Translations under genes and position numbers: made by a program
Shown: positions 44,182 through 53,718 of the stretch, piece after piece
Numbering within the stretch: position 1 is the first letter of the stretch
Layout: each line of letters begins with the position of its first letter
Assembly: GCA_944323685.1 (NCBI GenBank)
Contig: CALUTJ010000001.1
Span: forward strand, 62,001-126,000
Source of the DNA: Candidatus Gastranaerophilales bacterium
Lineage (GTDB): Bacteria; Cyanobacteriota; Vampirovibrionia; Gastranaerophilales; Gastranaerophilaceae
Length of the DNA: 64,000 nt
Direction: 5' to 3'
The notes under the pieces: generated by a model
What the model was told of the DNA's origin: nothing
What the model saw: only the letters and a program-made list of their open reading frames with translations
The model's database searches: none

Positions 44182-44874
44182 TTAATCAAACTTGAGAGCA
44201 AAATATTCTTCAAATCCGTATTTAAATGCCTCGCAAAGCTCTTCAACGGTAACGGAAGGCAAAATATCTTTTAATACTGCGATCTTATCTATTTGAGGCT
44301 TCTCAGCAAAAATTGACTCAATGACAGTTGCGTCATAATCAAACATTACAGAACCATGCTGCAAAATATAGTCTTGTTTTCTAAACTGGGCGGAGCCGAT
44401 TATCTTTTTACCGTTACAGGTTAAATCAGCACCTGTAGAAAGCGACATGCAGTATTCGAATTTTGTTTTTGCTCTTGTATTTTGAGGAAATTCCGCCTCA
44501 ACGCCGAGTGATTTTAACCCCAGAGCAAGAGACGTAGAAATTTCTTTATAAGACTGAGTGACGCTATTCCCGTTTTTTAAAAAGTCCTGAGGACAAATAA
44601 AAGAATAAGTAAGCTCATTATCGTGCAAAAGTGCACGCCCGCCCGTCAATCGCCTTACAATATCAATATTATGTTTTATGCAAAAATCCTTGTTTACATG
44701 AGAATCGTCCTGATTACGTCCGAGAGAAACACATGCAGGCTTCCAGCCATAGAAACGTAAAACCGGTGTACGCAACCGGTTACAGATGCAATAGTCAAGC
44801 AACTGCGAATCTTTATCCATATTGTATTGCCCGTAATGTACTTCATAAGGAACAAAAACAGCCTGCTGTTTCAT
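44182..44874 (-). CDS. Lipoate-protein ligase / octanoyltransferase (LplA/LipM family)
   Basis: 230 residues. Signatures of the BPL/LplA fold are present: RFYGWKPACVSLGRNQDDS, VRRLTGGRALLHDNELTYSF and GKKIIGSAQFRKQDYILQHG. A cysteine in FEYCMSLSTG stands where LipM-type octanoyltransferases carry their nucleophile, so it may transfer octanoate and not ligate free lipoate. The start follows the nnrD stop by 3 bases, and its ribosome site GCAGGAG overlaps the nnrD end, so it is the last gene of the trmL-nnrD-lplA operon. Confidence 0.85.
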   Translation of the reverse strand: MKQQAVFVPYEVHYGQYNMDKDSQLLDYCICNRLRTPVLRFYGWKPACVSLGRNQDDSHVNKDFCIKHNIDIVRRLTGGRALLHDNELTYSFICPQDFLKNGNSVTQSYKEISTSLALGLKSLGVEAEFPQNTRAKTKFEYCMSLSTGADLTCNGKKIIGSAQFRKQDYILQHGSVMFDYDATVIESIFAEKPQIDKIAVLKDILPSVTVEELCEAFKYGFEEYFALKFD

Positions 44875-44877
44875 CTG

Positions 44878-45756
44878 TTACTCCTGCAAAATATGTTTTA
44901 TAGCCGTTGGAATTGCATCAATAAGGTCTGTAGCAAGCACACAGTATTGCGTGAGCTTTTTGGCACATATCTCACCGCAAAGCCCGTGTAAATATACACC
45001 CGACAAAGCGGCGTCATTAACCTGTACCCCCTGAGCAACAAGCCCTGATATAATACCCGTTAAAACATCACCGCTGCCTGCTTTAGCAAGAGCACTACAG
45101 CCGCTTGTGTTTATAAAGACATTGCCGTCAGCTGTACATACAACTGTTTTATTGCCTTTCAAAACAACATTGCACCCGAATTTTTCAGCCGCAAAAACAG
45201 CGTATTTAACCCTATTTTGTTGTATTTTTTCAACCTCAACGCCGATTAGCCTCGACAGTTCCATGGGGTGCGGTGTTATGACGCAATTCTGTGCTAATTT
45301 TTCAATTTTCACAAGAGATATTATATTCAAGGCATCAGCGTCTATTACTGATTTTTTGTTAATTTGCACAAGATACTTTATGACAGAATCACAAAATTCA
45401 ACAGTTTGCCGAACAGTTGAAAGCCCCGGTCCTATTGAAACAACGCTGTATGAATCAATATAACTCTTTATCGTTTCAAACGCATTTTTCTCAATATAGC
45501 CGCCCGAAGCTTCAAGCGGCAAAAAAGTTACCCACGGGCAAGACGATGCAATATTATTTGCAACAACCTCTGCGGTAGCGAGAGTAACAAGCCCCGCCCC
45601 TGTTTTTAAAGGCGCAACTGAAGAAAGATAAGCTGCACCCTGATAATTTATACAGCCTGCAATATTAAGAACCTTACCATAGGTTCCTTTGTTTGATTCT
45701 GATATTCTTCGCGGCAAAAACCGCGCAACAAGTTCTTTCGTAATTTGAGCAGTCAT
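44878..45756 (-). CDS. nnrD: ADP-dependent NAD(P)H-hydrate dehydratase
   Basis: 292 residues, ribokinase-like fold. Signatures: RISESNKGTYGKVLNIAGCI, VVSIGPGLS, VIDADALNI, VITPHPMELSRLIG and SALAKAGSGDVLTGIISGLV with the catalytic GSGD Asp. It repairs hydrated NAD(P)H by ADP-dependent dehydration. The N-terminal epimerase domain (NnrE) found in many fused bacterial forms is absent. It sits between trmL (3-bp gap) and the lplA-like gene. Confidence 0.92.
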   Translation of the reverse strand: MTAQITKELVARFLPRRISESNKGTYGKVLNIAGCINYQGAAYLSSVAPLKTGAGLVTLATAEVVANNIASSCPWVTFLPLEASGGYIEKNAFETIKSYIDSYSVVSIGPGLSTVRQTVEFCDSVIKYLVQINKKSVIDADALNIISLVKIEKLAQNCVITPHPMELSRLIGVEVEKIQQNRVKYAVFAAEKFGCNVVLKGNKTVVCTADGNVFINTSGCSALAKAGSGDVLTGIISGLVAQGVQVNDAALSGVYLHGLCGEICAKKLTQYCVLATDLIDAIPTAIKHILQE

Positions 45757-45759
45757 AAA

Positions 45760-46224
45760 TTACACTCCCGTCTGACGCAAAGCTTCATATACAACTATCG
45801 CAACTGAATTAGAAAGATTCAGGCTTCTTTGACCTTCTTGCATGGGTATTGTGAGAGCATACTTAGATTGCTCCTTTAAAAGTTCTTCTGGCAGACCTCT
45901 GGTTTCAGGGCCGAACACGAGAAAATCACCGTCTTTAAATGAAGCAGAAGTATAAAGCGTCTTAGTCTTTGTTGTAAAGTAATAAAATGTTGAATCACTA
46001 AATTCCTTCCACAGGTCTTCAAGATGCTCAACCCTTTTTATATTTACGGAATCCCAATAATCAAGCCCCGCGCGTTTAAGGTGTCTGCTGTCAATTGAAA
46101 ACCCGAGTTTGCCGACAAGATAAACATCACTGTTTGTACAAGCGGCAAGACGAACAATATTGCCTGTATTTTGAGGAATTTCCGGCTCATAAAGAACTAT
46201 GTTAAATTTTGTTTTTATCTCCAT
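45760..46224 (-). CDS. trmL: tRNA (cytidine/uridine-34 2'-O)-methyltransferase TrmL
   Basis: 154 residues, single SPOUT domain. Conserved parts: FNIVLYEPEIPQNTGNIVRL, RHLKRAGLDYWD, FGPETRGLPEELL and SLNLSNSVAIVVYEALRQTG, which form the trefoil knot that binds SAM. It methylates the wobble ribose of tRNA-Leu species. It heads the operon trmL-nnrD-lplA. Confidence 0.95.
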   Translation of the reverse strand: MEIKTKFNIVLYEPEIPQNTGNIVRLAACTNSDVYLVGKLGFSIDSRHLKRAGLDYWDSVNIKRVEHLEDLWKEFSDSTFYYFTTKTKTLYTSASFKDGDFLVFGPETRGLPEELLKEQSKYALTIPMQEGQRSLNLSNSVAIVVYEALRQTGV

Positions 46225-46495
46225 TGCTTATTGTCCCGATAACTACACCCTCTATTTTATCATAATTTTTGTATAGTCAACCGCCTGCAATAGGCGCTGC
46301 AAAGCATAATAGTGAGGGTTTAATCACCATAACAAAAAATATTCTTAAATATAAATTAGCAACGTAGGTCGGGCTTCAGCCCAACAAAAAAACGCAAATG
46401 TAAACAATTGTTAAATTAACACCAGAATCCCTAAAGTTAATCACCAAAACTGCCGATTAATTAAACTGAATAACACAATAGGGAGTTTGCGTATA
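46225..46495. other. Gap holding a REP-like hairpin
   Basis: No gene seen. GTAG followed by the hairpin GTCGGGC-TTCA-GCCCAAC lies at 46364-46385; the same GTAG-foot hairpins occur after the autotransporter gene. Short repeats of TTAATCACCA occur near 46319 and 46438. Confidence 0.55.
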
Positions 46496-49400
46496 ATGGA
46501 ACACAAAAATAAATTCGTAAAATCTTTATGTATCGCAGCTTTTTTAAGTATCTTATGCATACCGCAAATAAATTCAAAAGCAATGGCACAGGCACATGTG
46601 CCTACTTTAGACAGACTTAATCATGAAGGTGCAACTATGCCCGACTCTAGTGAAGTCTACCCTGAGTCTGCTTATACCTTGACAGAAATCAAAGACGCAG
46701 ACCCTGAAAATCTTCCGCAAAACGCTATAACCCTTTACGCTAAAAAAGATGACGGAACTGTCACACCTAAATATTATACAGTTTCTCTAAAACAAACAGA
46801 GTTTGGCGATAAAGAAAACTATGGAGAAAAATTGTATTTTAAATGGGAGAAAACTGATAATAAATATTCTCTTGTCGAAGCAAATGAATCTGATGCTGAT
46901 ATAACATATTACGTAAATAACACCAGACCCGATTCAAACAGAATAGGTACAAACCAAAACGGTAAGGATATTACTGCCAATTTTAAAAATCTTGGCAGTT
47001 CTAACAGTGCCGATGGCGGGGCGATTTATAATAGAGGAACAATCGGCGATATAACAGGTGATTTTATCGGCAACCATGCGGGAAATGGCGGGGCGATTGA
47101 TAACAGCGAAACTATCGGCAACATAACAGGCGACTTTATTGGTAACTGTGTGTCTTCAACTAATAATCAATATGGTGCCCAAGGCGGGGCGATTGATAAC
47201 AGCGAAACTATCGGCAACATAACAGGCGACTTTATCGGCAACTATGCGTCAGGTAGTTCTTCTACCTATGGCGGGGCGATTTATAACGATATAGGAACAA
47301 TTGGTAACATTACAGGTGACTTTATCGGCAACTATGCGTCTGGGAGATATTCTGCCTATGGCGGGGCGATTGATAACCGTTACGGAACAATCGGCAATAT
47401 AACAGGTGACTTTATCGGCAACTACGCATCTTCTACTGATTCAGATGCCTATGGCGGGGCGATTTTTAACGGTCATTATGCAGAAATCGGCAATATAAAC
47501 GGCGATTTTATCGGTAACTATGCGTCTTCAACTAATTATTATGCCCAAGGCGGGGCGATTTCTAACTTCGGCGCTAATACAGAAATCGGCAATATAAACG
47601 GCGATTTTATCGGTAACTATGCGTCTTCAACTAATTATTATGCCCAAGGCGGGGCGATTTATAACTATATCGCCGATGGTTCAAAAATAATTGGAGATAT
47701 AACAGGCGATTTTATTGGCAACTATGCGTCTTCAACTAATTATTATGCCCAAGGCGGGGCGATTTATAACAAAGGCGCTAATGTAACAATCGGTAATATT
47801 ACAGGAGACTTTATAGGCAACTATGCATCTTCAATAGATAGTTATGCCCAGGGCGGGGCGATTTATAACGATAGAGGTACAATCGGAAATATAACAGGCG
47901 ATTTTATAGGCAACTATACTCAAGGTAATTCTTTTGGCAGGGGCGGGGCGATTTATAACAGTTGGGGAACTATCGGCGCTAAAGACGATGACGGCAATGT
48001 AGTAGGCGGTATTATCAACTCAAGCTTTATAAACAACTACGCTAAATCCGAAACAGATGAGGCAAAAGGCGGTGCTATTTATACTAACAAAAGCTTAAAC
48101 ATCATAGCCCAAAATGGCGGACAATCCGTATTTTCAGGCAACTATGTGCAAGACAAAGACGGTAAACGCCAAGAAGCAATATATGTAAATAACAATATAT
48201 CAGCAGGCAGCACACAAACAGAAGTTGTTTCTGTAGACGCAGACAAAATAATATATCAGGAAAAATCATCTAACTTCGACAGCTATGCTGACAATCCAGC
48301 CTTAACACTCAACGCAAAAACAAACGGCGTCATTTACTTTGCCGACCAGATTTCAGGAAGTAATTCTAACCTTGTTAACAACACCTACAAGATGAACATC
48401 ATTGGCATGGCGCAGGACTTCTCCGGTAAAGATGATATGTATGCAACTTTGGGTCTTTCTGATGACGCTACAGTATCAGAAGTAGTTGATGCATACTTTG
48501 ACTACATGGTCGAACAAGAATTCGGCGATTCTGGTTTACCTCCTGAATACGCAGAACAGGTTGATTTAATTAAAGGTCAAATGCTTGTGCAATTAATCGA
48601 TATGGGCGCAGTAGAAACCACCGACCCAGAGCTAATCTCTGGTGAAACATTAGGCAGTTACAACCTCAAAATCACAGGTGACTCCACAGGCAAAGTTGTT
48701 TTGAATAACGATGTAATCAATGCCAACATATCCTTAGACAACACTAATTTGTATCTTGGCAGAGAAGATGTCTTTAACCTATCACAATCCTTAACACTCA
48801 ATTCAGGTTCAATATATCTTAATAACAACACAATCGGCACAATGCACGTTCCTACCTTGAATTTAAACGGCAACACAAATATCTCTGTTGATGCTGACCT
48901 TGCCAATAAGTCCATGGACAGAATAACAGCCGATAACTACAATATAAAAGACGGCGCAATGCTCAACGTCAACAACGTTGTACTCTTATCTGATGCAAAA
49001 GAAGATGTTACTAACATTCAATTTGCTGATGATGAGTTAGCTTCTAATGTCGCTTTCACAGGCGCTTCTCCAATCGCATATTCTCCTATCTGGAAATATG
49101 ATGTTTCATATAATCCGAATGACGGCTTCTTCACATTTAGCAGAGGTGCATCAGCTTCAGGCGGCAATGCAAGCGATGCCTTTAACCCCTCAGTTTTGGC
49201 ATCTCCCGTAGCAACTCAGGCAGGTGCGTATACAACACAATTACAAACATTTAACTACGCATTCCAGCACGCAGATACATTTATGAATATTCCGTACATT
49301 GAAAGACTCGCTATAATCAATGAAGGCAAATACGCTTTATCTCCAACTGGTGATGCAACTGATGTGGGTACATACTCTCCTCTTCTTCTTAAAGAAGAAA

Positions 49401-50176
49401 GTGCAGGCTTCTGGGTTAAACCATACGCTTCATTTGAAAACGTACCTCTTAAAAACGGCCCTAAAGTTTCTAACATCAATTACGGAACTTTAGTAGGTTA
49501 CGACTCACCATTGCAGTCTATATCTAACGGCTTTGAAAGAGTATTGACAGGCTATATAGGATACAACGGTGCTTCTCAAAGATATTCAGGTGTAGATGCT
49601 TACCAAAACGGCGGCTTGTTAGGCGGAACAGCAACCTTCTACAAAGGAAACTTCTTTAACGCAACAACCTTAAGTGTAGGAGCTTCCGCAGGCGATGCCT
49701 CTACAATGTACGGTTCTGAAAACTATACGATGTTGCTTGCCGGTTTAGGTAACAAAACAGGTTACAACTTCGAGTTCTTTGACGGCGGTATGATATTGCA
49801 GCCGAGTATGTTGATATCTTATACATTCGTTAATACATTCGATTACACAAACGGAGCAGGCGTAAGAATCGAGAGTGACCCGATGCACGCAATCCAGCTT
49901 GCCCCCGGAATCAAGTTAATCGGCAACACAAAGAATGGCTGGCAGCCATACATAGGTGTAAGCATGGTTTGGAATTTGCTTGATGAATCCAAGGTAACAG
50001 CAGACAGTGTAAGATTACCAGAAATGAGTATAAAACCGTATGTTCAATATGGTGTGGGTTTACAAAAGCGGGTAAATGATAAATTCTTAGCCTTTGGTCA
50101 AGCGATGATACACAACGGCGGACGTAATGGTGTGTCATTATCCGCAGGTCTTCGCTGGAAAATCGGCAGAGAGTAA
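46496..50176 (+). CDS. Autotransporter adhesin-like outer-membrane protein with GGAI repeats
   Basis: About 1226 residues from the ATG at 46496, preceded by GGGAG at 10 bases; a TTG at 46487 is in frame but too close to it. It has a signal peptide (KNKFVKSLCIAAFLSILCIP). The passenger holds about ten repeats of roughly 30 residues, each with GGAIYN...TIGNITGDFIGNYAS, then two diverged ones, and a beta-helix-like region. The last 270 residues (from about SAGFWVKPYASFENVPLKNG to LSAGLRWKIGRE) form the autotransporter beta-barrel. Surface adhesion or interaction is inferred. Several neighbouring repeats are almost identical at DNA level. Confidence 0.9.
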   Translation: MEHKNKFVKSLCIAAFLSILCIPQINSKAMAQAHVPTLDRLNHEGATMPDSSEVYPESAYTLTEIKDADPENLPQNAITLYAKKDDGTVTPKYYTVSLKQTEFGDKENYGEKLYFKWEKTDNKYSLVEANESDADITYYVNNTRPDSNRIGTNQNGKDITANFKNLGSSNSADGGAIYNRGTIGDITGDFIGNHAGNGGAIDNSETIGNITGDFIGNCVSSTNNQYGAQGGAIDNSETIGNITGDFIGNYASGSSSTYGGAIYNDIGTIGNITGDFIGNYASGRYSAYGGAIDNRYGTIGNITGDFIGNYASSTDSDAYGGAIFNGHYAEIGNINGDFIGNYASSTNYYAQGGAISNFGANTEIGNINGDFIGNYASSTNYYAQGGAIYNYIADGSKIIGDITGDFIGNYASSTNYYAQGGAIYNKGANVTIGNITGDFIGNYASSIDSYAQGGAIYNDRGTIGNITGDFIGNYTQGNSFGRGGAIYNSWGTIGAKDDDGNVVGGIINSSFINNYAKSETDEAKGGAIYTNKSLNIIAQNGGQSVFSGNYVQDKDGKRQEAIYVNNNISAGSTQTEVVSVDADKIIYQEKSSNFDSYADNPALTLNAKTNGVIYFADQISGSNSNLVNNTYKMNIIGMAQDFSGKDDMYATLGLSDDATVSEVVDAYFDYMVEQEFGDSGLPPEYAEQVDLIKGQMLVQLIDMGAVETTDPELISGETLGSYNLKITGDSTGKVVLNNDVINANISLDNTNLYLGREDVFNLSQSLTLNSGSIYLNNNTIGTMHVPTLNLNGNTNISVDADLANKSMDRITADNYNIKDGAMLNVNNVVLLSDAKEDVTNIQFADDELASNVAFTGASPIAYSPIWKYDVSYNPNDGFFTFSRGASASGGNASDAFNPSVLASPVATQAGAYTTQLQTFNYAFQHADTFMNIPYIERLAIINEGKYALSPTGDATDVGTYSPLLLKEESAGFWVKPYASFENVPLKNGPKVSNINYGTLVGYDSPLQSISNGFERVLTGYIGYNGASQRYSGVDAYQNGGLLGGTATFYKGNFFNATTLSVGASAGDASTMYGSENYTMLLAGLGNKTGYNFEFFDGGMILQPSMLISYTFVNTFDYTNGAGVRIESDPMHAIQLAPGIKLIGNTKNGWQPYIGVSMVWNLLDESKVTADSVRLPEMSIKPYVQYGVGLQKRVNDKFLAFGQAMIHNGGRNGVSLSAGLRWKIGRE
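47026..48070 (+). repeat. In-frame tandem repeats in the autotransporter passenger
   Basis: Units of about 84-105 bp, each with GGCGGGGCGATT and the aspartate-phenylalanine block GACTTTATCGGCAACTATG. Three consecutive units near 47510-47760 are nearly identical over about 60 bp. The repeat number could change by recombination. Confidence 0.8.
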
Positions 50177-50185
50177 GAAATTATG
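50152..50185 (+). repeat. Autotransporter 3' end, copy 1 of a direct repeat
   Basis: CGCTGGAAAATCGGCAGAGA with the stop TAA and AAATTATGT. The matching copy is at 50487-50520. The sequence between them is the REP-like island. Confidence 0.75.
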
Positions 50186-50213
50186 TAGGGTTGGGCAGGT
50201 ATGCCCAACCTAC
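50185..50213. repeat. REP-like hairpin with GTAG foot, type 1
   Basis: GTAGGGTTGGGCA-ggta-TGCCCAACCTAC; GTAG stands at the 5' end on both strands. GTAG-foot hairpins of this sort are typical of REPs moved by TnpA-REP (RAYT) transposases. Confidence 0.6.
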
Positions 50214-50225
50214 GTTCTTTATGAT

Positions 50226-50258
50226 GGTGGGCACGCCTTAGGGCTTTGCCCACCCTAC
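50226..50258 (-). repeat. REP-like hairpin, type 2
   Basis: Minus strand: GTAGGGTGGGC, loop, GCCCACC. Identical over 33 bp to 50799-50831. Types 1 and 2 lie as a pair twice (50185-50258 and 50763-50831), like a BIME. Confidence 0.6.
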
Positions 50259-50486
50259 TTTTTGCCAACCCTCACCCTACCCTCTCCCAAAGAGAGGGAA
50301 AATTCTGTGTCATCCTGAGGGTGAAACCCGAAGGACTTTTTAACAGCGTCGGGCAAGTCTCTTGGATTTGCTCTACACACGATATTGTCGTTCGCTGCGC
50401 TTTGCTTTTGCTCACTTCATATCTCGCTTTCCGGACTCGCAAGACTCCGTCCGTCCGCAAATCCGCTATGCCCAACCTACGTTGCT

Positions 50487-50520
50487 ACGCTGGAAAATTG
50501 GCAGGGAATAAAGAATTATG
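50487..50520 (+). pseudogene. Remnant of the autotransporter 3' end
   Basis: CGC TGG AAA ATT GGC AGG GAA TAA encodes RWKIGRE-stop, exactly the end of the autotransporter, then AAGAATTATGT. A strong terminator follows at 50523, so the original gene end probably lay here before the island at 50190-50480 was inserted or duplicated. Confidence 0.6.
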
Positions 50521-50522
50521 TT

Positions 50523-50553
50523 AAAAGAGTCTGACAATAGTCAGGCTCTTTTT
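50523..50553 (+). terminator. Terminator, original end of the autotransporter unit
   Basis: AAAGAGTCTGAC-AATA-GTCAGGCTCTTTTT. It now sits about 350 bp after the intact gene's stop but 12 bp after the remnant stop at 50509-50511. Confidence 0.8.
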
Positions 50554-50555
50554 GT

Positions 50556-50762
50556 ATTACCACTCCCCACCCTAACACTCCCCAAGCAGGGGAGGGGACA
50601 GTCACAACACAACAAAACAAAACTCCTTCCCCAACTCGGGGAAGGACGGGAAGGGGAACGACCTGTAAGATATTTATAACTAATGATTCCACACCCAGCC
50701 GGTAAGATTCTGAACACACACAATCATCGCAAACCTGCAACGACGGACGCTTCAGAATGACA
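50556..50762. other. Repeat-rich non-coding stretch
   Basis: No gene supported. It has GC-rich hairpins (CTCCCC-AAG-CAGGGGAG at about 50577, CTTCCCC-AACT-CGGGGAAG at about 50622) of a kind commonly dispersed in bacterial genomes. The possible frames here read only low-complexity or hairpin sequence. Confidence 0.5.
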
Positions 50763-50785
50763 GTTGGGCTGAAAACCCAACCTAC
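50763..50785 (-). repeat. REP-like hairpin, type 1 second copy
   Basis: Minus strand GTAGGTTGGG-ttttc-AGCCCAAC. Followed by the identical type 2 copy at 50799-50831. Confidence 0.55.
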
Positions 50786-50798
50786 GTTGCTTTATGAT

Positions 50799-50831
50799 GG
50801 TGGGCACGCCTTAGGGCTTTGCCCACCCTAC
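50799..50831 (-). repeat. REP-like hairpin, type 2 second copy
   Basis: Identical over 33 bp to 50226-50258, including the GTAG foot; the preceding 14-15 bases (CTACGTT..TTTATGAT) also match. Confidence 0.6.
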
Positions 50832-50849
50832 TACTATTACCGCGTAAGC

Positions 50850-51010
50850 GGTGTGCGGCTCTGCCGCTGTAGCTGATTACAGACTCATTGTATTTACGCA
50901 CAAAATTTTCGTTAAGCGAAGCGGTTAGAAAATTTTGAAGATAAATACAATTGAGGCTGTTTTGGTATACGTTGTTTTCTCTTTCTTGCTTGAGTCGTAG
51001 GCGAGGTACG
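50850..51010 (+). repeat. Possible third, diverged copy of the 173-177-bp structured element
   Basis: CTGATTACA, then a long stem CATTGTATTT...AAATACAATTG with inner CAAAATTTTC/GAAAATTTTG and an apex GTTAAGCGAAGCGG, then GTTGTTTTCTCTTTCTTG. The order of parts matches copies A and B near 39 kb, but the end motif is weak and the second hairpin is not clear. Confidence 0.4.
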
Positions 51011-51106
51011 AGCCGTACATATCTTCTTTGATTTTGGCGCTCGGACGGAGTAACGTCCGTCCTCACAGGGGGCGTTCCTTTCAGTCAGCCCCGCTCAAAA
51101 TCCGCA

Positions 51107-51348
51107 AGATACTCGAACGAGTAGAATGCGGATTGTTACGAAGTAACAATTGCGTTTGAATCGAGGCGAAAAAGCAAGCTTTAAAAAACAAAAAATGCGT
51201 CACCCGGCTTCTCCTGAGATGTAGGCGAGATACGAGTCGTACATATCAGGATACTCGAACGAGTAGAACGCGGATTGTTACGAAGTAACAATTGCGTTTG
51301 AATCGAGGCGAAAAAGCAAGCTTTAAAAAACAAAAAATGCGTCACCCG
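51107..51348. repeat. Tandem 142-bp repeat containing tRNA-Lys 3' ends
   Basis: A 100-bp block at 51107-51206 recurs at 51249-51348 with about two changes. Each runs from AGATACTCGAACGAGTAG (AGGATACTCG in the second copy) through a GAA-apex hairpin (ATTGTTAC-GAA-GTAACAAT) to TGCGTCACCCG, the 3' end of tRNA-Lys. After the first copy the tRNA sequence is cut at the T-loop by GCTTCTCCTGAG and a hairpin, ending GAGTAG, then AACGCGG resumes. This is the same layout as at 1133-1472. Confidence 0.8.
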
Positions 51349-51410
51349 CGATTCGAACGCGGGACCTATCCCTTAAAAGGGGAGTGCTCTACCTGCTGAG
51401 CTAGTGACGC
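51338..51410 (-). tRNA. tRNA-Lys (UUU)
   Basis: A 73-nt cloverleaf: acceptor GCGTCAC/GTGACGC, D-stem GCTC/GAGC, anticodon loop CTTTTAA (anticodon UUU), T-stem CCGCG/CGCGG with TTCGAAT loop, discriminator A. The outer anticodon-stem pair is mismatched. No CCA is encoded. A partial copy of the 3' end lies downstream at 51196-51206. Confidence 0.94.
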
Positions 51411-51518
51411 ATTTAAAAAGCTATTCTTTTTTCAAATCCAACCGGAAAAAACCTTTTATTTCCGACTGCTTATATACAATAACAAGAACATATTTTTACG
51501 TCAACACATTTTTTTATT

Positions 51519-52817
<1,299 letters not shown>

Positions 52818-52983
52818 TTAAATACATAATAATTATAAAACAAATTAGAAAAGTTTGAGTATATACTCTTTGTAAAATCAAAAAATCAAGATATTAGCTG
52901 ATTCACACCTATTACAAAACAGAATTGTTAACAAATATTAAGTAAAGTATATACAAAAAAGCAATTTTTATATACTTTTTTAC

Positions 52984-53003
52984 TTTATATATATACGAGA
53001 GAT
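52984..53003 (+). promoter_or_regulatory. Shared 20-bp motif upstream of a small gene, second site
   Basis: TTTATATATATACGAGAGAT, 19 of 20 bases equal to 27810-27829. It lies 29 bp before the ATG at 53033. ACTTTA at 52983 and TAAAGT at 53007 form a flanking inverted repeat. Confidence 0.45.
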
Positions 53004-53032
53004 AAGTAAAGTAAGAAAAGAGGATAACAGAG

Positions 53033-53428
53033 ATGGGCTTCGCAGTATCAGCATTAGCAACACAAACTATGATGAATGTACAATCAGATTGTGAGTATGC
53101 ATTAACAAGAATTACAAATACACTTTCAAGATTGGCAATGGAGTCGCAATCAATAGTTGAACAACAGATGTCAGCAGGTCAAGCTTATATGGCTGCCCAT
53201 ACTGATGAAGAAGGCGAACCTACTCAAGAAGCTATCGAATGGGTTAACAGCACTGCTTTCAATGCTATCTTCAATGCTAAATTAAGAGAAATTCAAACAA
53301 AAGAATCTCAGTTAAACATTCAAAAACAACAAATCGAAACAAGACAGAAAATGTATTCTACTCAAAGAGACGGCTGGGAAAAGAATACACAATCCAACAT
53401 CGAAAAAACTTTCAAATACGGCAACTAA
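53033..53428 (+). CDS. Hypothetical helical protein, 131 residues
   Basis: Not recognised. It starts MGFAVSALATQTMMNVQSDC and becomes a long charged helix rich in Gln and Lys (KESQLNIQKQQIETRQKMYS) that is probably a coiled coil. No signal peptide. Ribosome site AGAGG. The small 62-residue gene follows 65 bp downstream on the same strand. Needle- or filament-like proteins can look like this, but there is no secretion apparatus gene nearby. Confidence 0.75.
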   Translation: MGFAVSALATQTMMNVQSDCEYALTRITNTLSRLAMESQSIVEQQMSAGQAYMAAHTDEEGEPTQEAIEWVNSTAFNAIFNAKLREIQTKESQLNIQKQQIETRQKMYSTQRDGWEKNTQSNIEKTFKYGN

Positions 53429-53493
53429 TAAACAAATACTTAATAAACAAAAAACACAGGGCACTAACTAGACTAATAAGAGAGAGAACAAAA

Positions 53494-53682
53494 ATGAGCG
53501 TAACTACTAATCCTTTTGCAAATTATACTTTATCAATAGCAACACAGTATCAGCAAACCAAAAAAGGTTTACAGGAAACACAAAAGAAACCTTCAAGAAA
53601 AATGTATCGCACAATGGATGCAATGCTTCAGGAATGTGTTTTCCTTGGTGCAACAAGATTTGGCACAAATTATATTGCTTAA
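53494..53682 (+). CDS. Small hypothetical protein, 62 residues
   Basis: MSVTTNPFANYTLSIATQYQ, then QQTKKGLQETQKKPSRKMYR and a hydrophobic end with one Cys (LQECVFLGATRFGTNYIA). Purine-rich AAGAGAGAGAAC upstream is the likely ribosome site. It shares the NPFA.Y start pattern with the 90-residue protein at 56629 (NYYNPFAKYNYV). Unknown role. Confidence 0.65.
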   Translation: MSVTTNPFANYTLSIATQYQQTKKGLQETQKKPSRKMYRTMDAMLQECVFLGATRFGTNYIA

Positions 53683-53718
53683 CTTGCTAAATAAAAAGTT
53701 TACTTCTATAATCATAGA

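Noticed and set aside
47026-48070. Possible CRISPR array because of regular repeats
   Set aside because: Repeats are in frame, about 84-105 bp, code for GGAI protein repeats and vary in length; there are no spacers or cas genes.
50127-51066. Several short open frames in the repeat island after the autotransporter
   Set aside because: They read REP-like hairpins and low-complexity sequence, have no ribosome sites and no protein-like composition.
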